Of a DNA stretch of 64,000 bases, positions 38,901-49,800 are shown piece after piece. The notes below the pieces were generated by a model that searched no databases, had not been told where the DNA came from, and was given only the letters and a program-made list of their open reading frames with translations. Position 1 is the first letter of the stretch, and the number at the start of each line of letters is the position of its first letter. A program made the position numbers and the translations under genes. Origin of the DNA: Erythrocercus mccallii (taxonomy: Eukaryota; Chordata; Aves; Passeriformes; Dicruridae); contig VZRG01000871.1 in the NCBI GenBank assembly GCA_013397435.1, positions 244,090 through 308,089 on the forward strand, read 5' to 3'.

Positions 38901-41900
38901 ACATGCAGGTAATTCTTCTAATTATAGTACTCAATACAGAGTAAAAAGCTATGCTTAGTTTTAAACTAAGGGATTTTTTTTGTACCCACCAGCAGGAACA
39001 GATGTTCCTTAAAGAACACAAAAGTTATAAAAACTCGTTTAACATATTTCAACAGCAACAAAAATAATTTACATGGTAAGAAACTTCTGGCAGTGGTTGT
39101 TACTGAGCCTGTAACTGTTTCTTAACTCCAATGTCCACCTAAGACCTTTCCTAGGTTTACCACATGCAGTGTTAAAGTCCAGACATTGTCTTTTTTGCTT
39201 TACTTTTACAACTAGAATTCTACCAGCATCCTTCTTCCCACCGACAACTTCCAGTTCTTACACCACGTACTTCTCTCGGCTGCAGCTCCTGTCTCTCTTA
39301 CTGCAAGTTGCTAATCCTCAGGACACCCAAGTCTCCTTTCCCTTACACTTGTTTACTCAAGTCTTGTTTTGTATGTCTGACTTACACGCATCTGTTACAC
39401 GCATAAAAATGCTGCTGCCCACAGGATGCAAAGTGATGAACCAACATAAAACAAGCACTTTACCAGCTAAAAAGGGTTTTTAATGTTTTTCGTGTTTAAG
39501 TAGCAATTTTAAGCTGTCAGAACTTGTCATGCTTTTCTTTAACTAGTCCAGTGTCCTTTTCCACAAATTCCCACAAAGTTCTCCTTTGCACCTTCAGTGA
39601 TCCAGGACAGCTCTGGGTACCATGAGGCAAGGGCAGTGTTACCTTCAACATGCTCATTCTCTTTCACTGACATGGAGTTTAGCCTGGCTAAAGCAATTAG
39701 CACAGTCTCATTTCCCCCAGATCCTTTTTTCCAAAGCCCCAGCAATGCTGTTCTACCCACGCCCTCACTTAAGGGCCTGTCCCCAAGCTGATTCAAATCA
39801 CTACATCAGCCAAAGGTTTGACTGCGTTAGCAAGTTGAATCAACTCAAGAAGTGGTCCAGCAAATTCCAAAGGTGACATAAGGTGAGCAGCACGAAGCTG
39901 GAAGGGGGAGCAGCTCTCTCCCCTCCACTGGCAGCCTGCTGGATCTGTTCAAGATGTGACTGCAGCTATCCTATCTCCTTTCTCCCCAGCTTCACATCCA
40001 GATGTTGGTTCCCGACCCCTCTTTTGCATTGGCTCAAGAACTTGTCCCATGCCACGGCGAGACAATGCAGGGAGCTAAAATAGCAGAAGGCCACTGAGCT
40101 CTCCCCACCACCTGCCAAAAAGCAATTTTTAGCCATCATCCAGAATCAGTTCAGACCAAAAATCAAATCAATATAAGCACTAGCACAGCAGGGAAAGGAA
40201 GGACTGCACCAGCTTTGACTAATTAGTTGAACCAGTTCCTCATGAACCTCCAGTTAAGGAGCAGGACTCAGAGCAGAGGTGGCCACAGATAAGTTGTGAC
40301 AACCTGCCACAGAATCACAGTGTGGAAACCACTCAGCAACTGCTGACATTGTGGAAAGAAATATCCATGTAGAAGTCTTGGGTAAGAAACGCCATCGATT
40401 GTCACACTGGAAGATGATGTTGTTGAGTTGGGAAGGGAATACTCCCAACTTTTAAGAGTCTTGCTGAAGAACTCGGAGCATCTAAAGTGAATTGGTGCTG
40501 CCAAGCACATTGCTATGAGGACAGCAAACACGAGGACTGGAGTAAAGAGGGGACACAGGGATGAGATGTACCAAATACACGCTGACTTGGATGAGGCACA
40601 GTAAGCAAGGACTCCAAATGCCTTGACAGAATGACACGCACTCATATTCAGCTCACAAGAGAAGGAAAAGCAGAGAAATGGACACAGATAACCAAAGAAC
40701 ATTCATTGCAACCTCCCTAAAACCATTCAATACACAAAACTCCTTGTATGCAATACAATAATCATCCCCAAGATGTCCTACAGAGAATCAACACGAGAAT
40801 GTATGGAAAAGTTTCTCGACTGGTACAAGGATTCTGGAGCAGTCAGTTATGAGGAGTGTCCCTTCACTCCCTGGGTTTCAAAATTCTTCATCACTGCTCA
40901 TGCTTCTAAGAAATTCTGTATATTTATCTTCTGCAAATGTTTGAGTTTTGCCTGCTCAATTTGGAGAAGTAAGAATGAAAAGATTGAGGTAGCACTGGGA
41001 ATAAAGCCTGGGGGACTTGTATCCAATTAGAAGAGAGACAATTTGAAAATTAACATAGAGTTTTCCAAATAGCAGGGAGCCAGTCTCAAGAAACTTACAC
41101 AGAAACTTTGAAATTTTCAAGCAAACAATAAAATCAACAGGAAATAAGTAAGTTTTAAGCACAGCAAGCAACAGGACAGGATTTTGCACCAAGTTCTCTG
41201 TCACAGCACTTTCCCAATTTTTTTTCCACGCAATACACAATTCCATACATTTTTAAAATTAGAAATAATGAACTGACTTACTAGTACTCACCATTCCTCT
41301 TTCACTGTGAACAGAGAGCACTCTTCTCTCTGAATCTCCTTATTCTCACAAATATACTTGCAGGACACAGCAGGCAACCAGGAATTTAGTAAACGAGCAT
41401 GAGGCAGCCAAACGTGGCAGAAAGGACCTTTTCCTCTCTTTTCAGCTAACCTAAAGTATATTCCTTGGGCTAAAGCTATGCAAGAGCTGTTCAGATGGTA
41501 ATTCAAAAGGTCACAGGAGCAGCAGGCCAGTGAAGGAGATAAGTAGCCATATCAGTGCTATGGCAAAGACACCAAGCTAGGCAACAACAGCATCTGGATT
41601 CTGCACTAAGCTTAATGTTTTCAGGCCTTTAGCCAGATACTAGCTCCAGAGACCAAGACATCCTGCAGGACTAGCTGGTACAAAGGCAGTAAGTTACCCT
41701 TTAGCCTGCTAAATACGGGGGAAAAAATTACCTTACTAAAGATAGAAGGATGGAGACATGAGAATGAGAGGGGAGAAAAAAAAAAGAAACGGGACTTCAG
41801 GGAAGGATAGAAATACCAAGTCCATGCATAAAAAGCCAACGGACCTTCCAGATTATAGCCAAAGCACTCATGACTTAAGTACACCATGAAGTTCCAGCCT

Positions 41901-42147
41901 ATGACAGGCAAAATACTTTCTGAATAGCAGGCATCACCTGCCAAACCATCCCACTGGCAACAGAGACATATAGCAGGATTACCAGAGCGTGGCTCTTCTC
42001 AGTGCTAGGTAGCACACCCACACAGACCTTTTGTCCACCTTTTTGTAACATGGTCCTCCCTGTTCTGAAGTTCTTTTGATTGCACTCTCGTGGCGGTGGA
42101 ACATAGCACTTCACCTCTGACATTTTTATAAGTCTGTATTCTCAATC

Positions 42148-42162
42148 CCTAACCCTAACCCA
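42148..42162. repeat. Short telomere-like repeat (CCCTAA)
   Basis: CCCTAACCCTAACCC, two and a half units of the vertebrate telomere repeat, inside LRP6 intron 1. The flanking bases (AAT on the left, AATCCCTGA on the right) look like decayed further units. Confidence 0.7.
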
Positions 42163-45100
42163 ATCCCTGACAACGGGATGAGCAGAGAGCTGATGCTCCC
42201 TGGTCAGGCATCAGCTTGCAGCTGCACTGCCATAAAACACTACCACCTTCTGCCATGACCCAGCAAAAGAAGGAGACCTGGCATTTTCCAGGGCCAACTG
42301 CAGGCTATGCATAGCAGGAAGGCTCCTTTGGGATGTGTAATCAAGTACTTCTGTGATCCACATTAATGTCTGCAGAACTTCAACATTATACAGTTCATTT
42401 TCTCAGGTGTCTTCATAATCTTCCTTCAACACTCTTCCAGCCTCTCAAATTGTCAGAATAACACCCAGCACCGCAGATGAAGTCATACCAGTTCCACACA
42501 CATTGGCAATATTTCCCCAGTTCTACTGGCAACACCCATGTTTAAATCGACACGGTGTGTTTAATGAAAAAGTTAGTTAGCAAGCACCTCAGCTCCTGCA
42601 GAAAAGAAGTCTTGTTTGGCTCTACCAACGAGAGTCCCACATCTGAACAGGGACGGTATTCTGCAATCTAAACTAAGTGCTGCGATGACAGGGAACATAT
42701 TGAAACAAAACACTGCCCTTCACACCTTCTGGCATCACCTTTTCCTACCCTAGCGCTTCTAACAGTGAGAAAACAAACCAAAAGCCTCGATCATGTTCCT
42801 CAGGAAGCTGTTGAAGCTGAGTCCATCCACTAAAGGAGAGCACTGAGACACAACACTGGTGCTGTGACAGCAGGAGCCCATTTCCCAAATTCTAGGAAGG
42901 CTAAAGGCTGCAAGATGCACTTTGTACACCCTGGCAAGCTGAGGTGGGAATACCCCAAGGTTTGTTGCTACTCTGGAGCAAGAGTAAGGGGAAAAATATA
43001 AAGGTATCACATAGAAGAAAACAAACAATTTTTGTTTAAGCAAAATCATATAGCTAGTTGATTAAAATTTTCTGTCTCAAATATGATTACTTTCCAAATC
43101 TGACATCAAGAACTCACATATGGCCCTCATAAACAAAATTAAAACTATAATCCCATTATTGCTGCATTGATTATATCACAAGGGAGTAATTCTATTTAGG
43201 TAATGTGATCCTGTAACAAGATACTAAAAAAAATCTGTATGAATGTTGCCATTTTCCATGTCTGTTTATATTAAAAACATTTCCTTATTGTTCTCTCCAT
43301 ATAAATACTGAAGCTCAAAAAGCATTCCATCTTTTAAACTGACATGCTTCTTTCTCCAAGTAGCTTGTAACATTTTGCAAAGGAAACAAAGTTTTACTCA
43401 CTAAAGCACTGCTTCTTTTAACTAGACTTTGACTGGTTAATTTCTTAAAAATATGTTAAGAATAAGGTCTGACAGATAAAGGTATTAGCAGTATTCCCAC
43501 TCTATTCATAGACTGGTATGTTTGACTCCATTTCAAAATTGGTGGGGAACTGTGCCAACTACATGGAAATAGAAAGGTCTGTAGCAAGATAATAATGAGA
43601 CAAAAACCTCACCCTATTTTCATAACCATTTCACCAGAGAACATATCCGAAATGACAACAAGATCATTTCTACTTGCAAATGCAAGCACTGTGTTCTAAG
43701 TAAGTTTGTCCATGTGGAGCAAATAGCAAGCCTTTCAAATTGTGAATGTCCTGACAAAAATATTTATAAACTACAAGGATAGCTGGAGAGTTTAATGAAG
43801 GTTCTCTATGTCAGCTTGCCTGGCAAATATATAAATTGGAAAAGGTTGATTAATATTTAGGGTGTCAATACTTAGCATTTATGTATAACCCATGAAAGAG
43901 CCAAAGCTTTCCCCTTTCAAGCCTTGGACAATTACCACAAAGGAATGACACAGCCTCCTTGTTTGGAGCACTGTGTATTCTGTAACTCTGCAAGTGGTAC
44001 ATACTCTGAAGCCACACCTGACGTGTAAGCTGAAAAACTAAAAGTTGTTAGGAGAGCATGTACTTTGTTCACTGAACTTTGGAAGAGTCATCACTACAAA
44101 GTGCTCAGCAAAGAAGAAGTGGAAGCACTGGCTGCTGGTTCATCCCAAACCTCATGTGCACACACCAACAGTCACCCTTGGTGAGCCACAGCATTTAAAA
44201 CTCCAGGGCTCAGTTTTAAGTGGGAAGCGCCAACTGTGAGCACGAGCAGACCATCCCTGCAGCCTGCAGGGCAGCTGCATCCACCTCCACATCTTTCTAA
44301 GCAACTTATGCCTCTTACTGGTACAAGTCTATCTGAGGGAAATTGCTTACCAACCTAAATTCTACCCAAAGCTCTCAGGTGAGGGGGCTGAAACATGAGG
44401 GCTTCCCAGCAGGAGAACTGGAGAGGGAGCTGAGCACTCCCCCAGACACAGCAGAGCCACCAGCTCAGCCAGAAATAAGAGTGTGCAACAAAGCTTTAGT
44501 TCCAATTGCATTTCTGGAGCCATGCAACAGTAACAGGGAACCCCTCCCTGCAGTACAAGGAACTTTTGAAGATGCCACCAGCAAAGCAACTCATGTATTT
44601 CATATTTCTTAGGAAATTAATGAGGTTAAATATGTTGAGGACAAAGAATACAGTATTTAAATCTGCAGACTGGCTGCCAGAGGAGATGAATGGTGACAGA
44701 TCAGAAACAGAGACCTGTTTCTCCCTGTTTTTCTGCCCTAGTCCACTCCATCAGAGGGAAGAAAAAATATCTTCACCCTAGTTGGTTTAAACTAAAAAGT
44801 AAATCCCATATTATACATGTACTGCAGCAGATATTTTTGAAGCTAGCGTTTTTGAAATGCGACATCATCATAAAGGTGGATTACAGATGTCCAAAGGAAT
44901 CAAATATCTCCAGGTCCCAAAGACAGAGCTTAAAAGGTTCCTATATGCCCAATCCTTTAAAACAAACAAACAAACAAAAACCCAAAAAACCCACAAAATA
45001 AAACCCTTTTACTTATTTTACAGCTTGTAGCCAAATTCCTTACCTAGAACTCTGGGAATGAAGATTGAAGCAATTCTCTAGAGAAAAAGGAAACATGAAT

Positions 45101-47806
45101 ATAGTTCATGCCCCTCTAACCAGTACTGCTGAGAAACAAGAACAAAGCTTTCCACCTGAATATCTTCATATAACTGACGCTGAAGGTACAAGAAGCCCTT
45201 TACCTGCATATACCTCTGACCAGAACTTCCCTATATCTTGTCAAAAATGCTACTTTACCTCCAAGACATAGTAAAAAATTGCCATCAAACTTTTTAAATC
45301 CTAATTTTTCAGTTTTAAATAAAAGCTGAAGCAATCTGATTATAACTAAACTGTATCACAGAAATGCAATTGAAAGAACTATAAAATTATTAGGGGATTT
45401 TGGAACACCTTAGATCATACTAATTTTAGACTATTCAATGAAAAGATGAAAGATGAAAATGGCAGACAAGGGCACACTGATTTCTGAGGAATCACACAAT
45501 GAAGAAACGTGACTAGAAAATGGTTGATTCAAGCTTGGGTGAAGAACTAGACCATGATTAAAAAAAATATTTCCAAGCCTTATTGTCATAGTATTGTACA
45601 GTCTCTAGGTGAAGAGACCCTTCACCTGAATGCAAAAACATACCTCTACCTGGAAATGCCACACTTGGTCTCCAACCAGAGTGCTTCAGGAGTAAAAACC
45701 TATTCCTTATCCTCTTCTCTGACTTCTGGTAGAAAAATACATGCACACACCACCAAAGTTTAGCAAAGTTTCGAACACACCACAGCTTAGCAAAGCTTCA
45801 AACATTTAACTCTTCTAAACAGCATGCAAATCGATCTGTCTTTAAAAAACCACAAAAAAGCAAGGATCTGTTTATGAAAACAGAAACAATGGATTAAAAT
45901 CAATTAAAACAGTAACACTAGTACAACAGTAATAATGGAGTCAAATAAACTCTCTTCTGAACTCTAGGGAAGCATAGTTTTAAAATACCCATTATCAAAA
46001 AGGCATTTTCATTTCCTCACTATCTGACCCTAAACACAGAGGTCTGTAACATTCAGTAGGTTTGCACAAATATCCTTTATAAGATTTCTATTCAAGCAAG
46101 AGCTTTATACACTGCCTGCATGATCAGGGTTTAAAGCCAAAACAAAACAGCAATTGCACGGTGACTGGAGAGCTATTTCAGGAAGAAAGCAAGCCATGAA
46201 CACTGGTAGAGGAAGAACTCTCTTGATCACTTTTTAAAAACTTGAAACCTCAGTTTCACGGTTATCTGTAGCGCACTGACAGATGTGATGACACTGCTTT
46301 TGCCTCTTTGCAGTTGTCAGTTATCTAACAATTATCTCTCTGATTGGTTTCACAGCTGTCCTGAAGAACACCTCAAAGCTGCCACGGAGCAGCTCTAACT
46401 CCACTCCTCTGGAACAGCCTAATAGAGTGGCTTCAAGAAGCACTGTTGGTCAGAGAGGTGGAAGCCCAATCTCCCAAATCAAACCATGGGCCAAGAGGAC
46501 AGAACAGAGACCAGCAACACCTTTTTTTCCGGCACCTCTAACATCAAAAAAAAAACAACCCCAAGCCCAAACCACAGAACCTCAACACCAACCTGTCATG
46601 ATAGAAACCTCCCGTCTCTTAGAAATTCAAGCACGTGCCCTGACAACATCAGTAGCATCTGGTTTATTGCAGTCCTTGGATGATTTTTGAGACAGGTGCT
46701 TTGCCCTGTGCATTTATTTCTAGCCAGTAACAGTGTCATACTTCAAGTCCTTATGCATTTTCAGGGTACTGATTTTATTGCTTTCCAGACTGGTAAGCAA
46801 GTCTACCACAGTTTTTTCAGAGTAACAGTTCAGTTGTCATAAACCTTGGTCCATTTGCCTTTCCTAGGAGAACAGGAGGCTGTCTCTGGAAGCAGAGAGG
46901 ATGCTGCAATCTACAAACACACACTACTACATTTGCTGAGTTTCTGTCTCCAGCACTGTCAGCTTGGCATCCTCTACAGCACTGAATTGACAAACCAAAC
47001 AGTGAACTTCCTAACTTCAGCTCTACTTTTATGTATAAGCTTATTCATACTCATGCTGGCATTGCCTCTGCCTCATTAAGGAACTGCTGACACCTCTTCT
47101 GAACTCAACACATCTTACTCGAACCTACTCTACTTGCATAGGTGCTGTTTATTAGGGAGGATGTATGCATTAAAATTTGATTTTTGTTTCTTCACGGTTC
47201 AGCTGTTCCTGCTGTTTATCTCTATCTAAAGTAACAATTAGCCAGTAGGAAAATTACTGTTGTGTCACAAACGGAGGATTACAGCTTCAGGTAGGCAATC
47301 AAACAGCAGGGCACCATGAACAGAGAAGAAACAGAAATGCTGTTCAGATACAAATGTCCTTGGCAATAGACAGAGGTGAGAGATGAGAAAAGAAATGACA
47401 GCCATATGATTTATAATCTGAATGCTTCCTCAAAGTATCCCATTAAGCATGAAGTATACAAAAATTTCCAAAAGCACATGCCAGTATTTTGAGATTAATT
47501 TGCAGAAATTACTGTAACAATATTATGTGACATCACATACAACAGCTGTTTCTGTGCTGTCATTTGAACTAGACTGAACATCAAATTAAAGCCAAACACA
47601 TGGTATATTAAGAATGGATATGATTGTTACTTATTGAAATAAACTAATCAGGAGACAGTCTCTCCTTATACTCCAGAGCCAACTTAAGTTTAAAATTTGG
47701 GATTTAACTGCCACAACCTAAGTATGAAAAGTTACACATGCCATTTAAATAAGCATATTTGTATCTCTGCAAACAGGATACAATATGGCAAACAGATGCA
47801 CAGGGT

Positions 47807-47824
47807 AAAAAAAAAAAAAAAAAA
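47807..47824. repeat. Poly-A run (18 bases)
   Basis: Eighteen A's on the plus strand in LRP6 intron 1. No retroposed gene or SINE is recognisable directly upstream of it, so I treat it as a simple repeat. Confidence 0.85.
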
Positions 47825-48627
47825 GGCTATGGATGAGATGAAAATCTTTGTTTTCCAGATTACTGAGCAACTGGAGACTGAGCAGTTACTTCAAGCTACA
47901 CCACCTTCAGACTAACTTTCATCAAAACAGTCTAATGGGGATGAACTCTATAAACCAAAATGTGGTTGATTAACTGTTAGCAATTAATCTCTTGCCCCTC
48001 TAGTATGAAAAAAGTCAAAATCAAGTAACCAGAAAAACTATGTATGCAAGCACCACAGGCGATTTCTTCCCAGAAGGGCTGAACACAGATAATAGTTACT
48101 GTAGTCAAGTTTACAGTATTAAAAAAAACAAAACAAAACTGTTTTCTTTCAGATTGTGCCCTGCAAGACAAGAAATTTTGTTGGAGTCGGGAAGAAAAAT
48201 CAAAATTCTCAGCTACTCTAAGTAACATCTCCTCGTAAGGCACTCGACTGCCCCTTTAAAGCTGTATGAACCTCTGCGGTAGTTCACCAGAGAAACACAA
48301 ACTTCTCTCAAGTCCCAGCGCAGCGCCAGCCCAGCTGAGAGCTGAGCCTTCACTGCTCCCTTGGCTGCGAGCACAGGGTCGGTGCAGCTCCGCTTCCCGG
48401 GCATTCCCCGCTCCCGCACGCCGAGCCCGCGGGGCTCCGCGCTCCGCCCGCACCCCGCAGGATGGAACCGCGCGGGGGGAACGGGACCAGCCCGATGTGC
48501 CATGGGCACAGCGGGACCAGCCTGACACCGGCGGGGCCGAGCTCTGCTCCAGAGCCGCTGGTGCCCACGGACTGCTGGGGCTGTAGAGAGACGTGGGGGG
48601 AGCGTGCGATAGTTTAGGGAGAGCCTT

Positions 48628-48674
48628 AAAAAAAAAAAAAAAGAGGAAAAAAAAAGAAAAAAACTTGAAAACAA
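48628..48674. repeat. A-rich tract near the 5' end of intron 1
   Basis: A fifteen-A run followed by two more A-runs broken by single G's. On the LRP6 sense strand it is a long T/C tract about 260 bases into intron 1. It accounts for the Lys-rich or Phe-rich stretches in the open frames that cross it. Confidence 0.85.
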
Positions 48675-48929
48675 CAATGGGGCGGCTCGGGACGCGGCCG
48701 GTGGCCACGGGCAGGCGGGCTGCTCCCGGCGCGGTTCGGGAAGTTGCTCCGGAGCCGGGGAGGCGGCGGCGGCCGGGAGCGAGGGAGGGAGCGCTGCCCC
48801 CGCGCCGGGCCCCGCGCCCCGCCGGCAGCCAGGCCTCGGCGCTCCCCTCCCGCACGCCCAAACATGGCCCCTCGCCACCAACCCGGCAACTTTCCCCCTG
48901 CCCCTCCCGCCGCCGCCCGCCCCGCTCAC

Positions 48930-48984
48930 CTCGCATCAGGGAACAAAAACTGCAGGCGAGTAGGCTGCGCAGGACGGCCCCCAT
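48930..48984 (-). CDS. LRP6: LRP6 coding exon 1 (start codon and signal peptide)
   Basis: This exon carries the initiator codon (plus-strand CAT at 48982-48984) and 18 codons plus one base. The peptide MGAVLRSLLACSFCSLMR is the LRP6 signal peptide: a basic residue, then a hydrophobic Leu/Ala/Cys core. The human protein reads MGAVLRSLLACSFCVLLR here, from memory. The codon split with exon 2 gives Ala19, and cleavage is expected about there. The donor is G|GTGAGCGG at 48929 (phase 1), matching the phase of the exon 2 acceptor. The start context has A at -3 and G at +4, a strong Kozak setting, which supports this ATG over the upstream one at 49057. The exon lies in a CpG island, as expected for a broadly expressed gene. 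Confidence 0.96.
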
Positions 48985-49003
48985 CTTCCCTCCCTCCTCG
49001 CTC

Positions 49004-49057
49004 TCACCGGCGGGGAGGAGGCGGCGGCGGGGAGCAGCACCTCCGCTGCCAGTTCAT
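49004..49057 (-). CDS. Upstream ORF in the presumed LRP6 5' leader (17 codons)
   Basis: An ATG at 49057 (minus strand; A at -3, A at +4, so moderate context) opens a 17-codon frame, MNWQRRCCSPPPPPPRR, ending with a stop at 49004-49006. That is 19 bases before the LRP6 start codon. If transcription starts upstream of 49057, ribosomes would meet this ORF first, and the short gap would limit reinitiation. Whether it is transcribed or translated is not shown by the sequence. The assembly gap begins 14 bases upstream, so the full leader cannot be read. Confidence 0.4.
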   Translation of the reverse strand: MNWQRRCCSPPPPPPRR

Positions 49058-49071
49058 GCTTCCAGGCGGGC

Positions 49072-49196
49072 NNNNNNNNNNNNNNNNNNNNNNNNNNNNN
49101 NNNNNNNNNNNNNNNNNNNNNNNNNNNNNNNNNNNNNNNNNNNNNNNNNNNNNNNNNNNNNNNNNNNNNNNNNNNNNNNNNNNNNNNNNNNNNNNN
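49072..49196. other. Assembly gap (125 N's)
   Basis: A run of unknown bases flanked on both sides by GC-rich, CpG-rich sequence just upstream of LRP6 exon 1. Open frames passing through it are not real. The true gap length may differ from 125. Confidence 0.99.
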
Positions 49197-49286
49197 GCTG
49201 CTGCCGCCGCCTCACCGCGACCGCCGCGGTCCTTCCCCCATCCACCCCTCCGCCTCCGCCGGGCGCGCACAGGCGCAGGGATACAG

Positions 49287-49338
49287 TCCTCCTCCTCCTC
49301 CTCCTCCTTCTCCTCCTCCTCTTCCTTCTCCTCCTCCC
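49287..49338. repeat. (TCC)n polypyrimidine tract
   Basis: Fifty-two consecutive pyrimidines on the plus strand, mostly TCC units with CTT breaks. On the LRP6 sense strand it is a GGA-rich polypurine tract about 300 bases upstream of the start codon. It accounts for the poly-Glu, poly-Leu and poly-Ser frames in the area. Confidence 0.9.
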
Positions 49339-49800
49339 GCGCCGTGCCCGGCCGGCTCCCGGCGCAGCGCCCGCCCCTCGGCACCGCTCCCTTCGGGGAG
49401 GGCCGGAGCGGAGGGGCGGGGGCGCGCAGCTCGCCGCTCCCGGGCGGGATCGCGCACAGCCCCGGCGGCCCCGCAGCCGGCAGAGCCCCGGTGGGGAGCG
49501 CGGCCCGGGGTGGGGCTCCCTAAGGGAGGGAGGTGAGCGGGGTTACGGCACCCCCCGAGCACAGGGACGGGGCGAGGTGGGGGGCGGCCGCATTCCAGCG
49601 GGACTACTTTGCCTCCCCTCGCCCCCTCCGCCGCCTGCGATGCGGTTCGGCCCTGGCCCGTGAGGACGGGACTACTTTCTGCCACAGAGCTGTGGCGGCG
49701 TCCGAGCGGCAGCACAAAGGCTCCGATCCCCATCCCGATCCCGCTCCTGGCACGGGCGGTAACGCCGGAGCATCTCCCGGGGGGTGAGGGACAGGCAGGG

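Larger units (their letters stand above)
35991..48929 (-). other. LRP6 intron 1 (about 12.9 kb): no other gene seen
   Basis: Bounded by the exon 1 donor GTGAGCGG (48929) and the exon 2 acceptor CCTGTGCGCAG. Most of it is AT-rich with scattered open frames of 60-144 codons and no family motif. It contains a short telomere-like stretch (42148-42162), an 18-A run (47807-47824) and, near its 5' end, GC-rich island sequence with an A-rich tract (48628-48674). I recognise no CR1 or LTR copy in this intron, in contrast to intron 2. Confidence 0.75.
48300..49800 (-). promoter_or_regulatory. CpG island and presumed LRP6 promoter
   Basis: This block is markedly GC-rich and dense in CpG compared with the rest of the window. 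It contains LRP6 exon 1 and extends about 800 bases upstream. Sp1-type GC boxes are visible (GGGGCGG at 48679-48685, GGGGCGGGG at 49413-49421). I see no convincing TATA box, which fits a CpG-island promoter with dispersed starts. The transcription start cannot be placed from sequence alone, and 125 bases of the likely core region are missing (N's at 49072-49196). The edges are estimated by eye. Confidence 0.8.

Noticed and set aside
48256..48984. Reading LRP6 exon 1 as an unspliced 242-codon protein
   Set aside because: After 18 codons the sequence meets a GTGAGC donor whose phase matches the exon 2 acceptor. The remainder is intron translation.
102..48984. Assignment to the paralogue LRP5
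   Set aside because: The signal peptide MGAVLRSLLACSF, the VPKIERAGMDGSSR wording and DYEEQKLYW are LRP6-specific. LRP5 differs at each of these.
48593..49663. Long plus-strand open frame of 356 codons across the CpG island, and similar long frames on both strands
   Set aside because: They run through the 125-base N gap and through low-complexity GC and A-rich tracts where stops are rare. They have no domain, and their Arg/Pro-rich content simply follows base composition.
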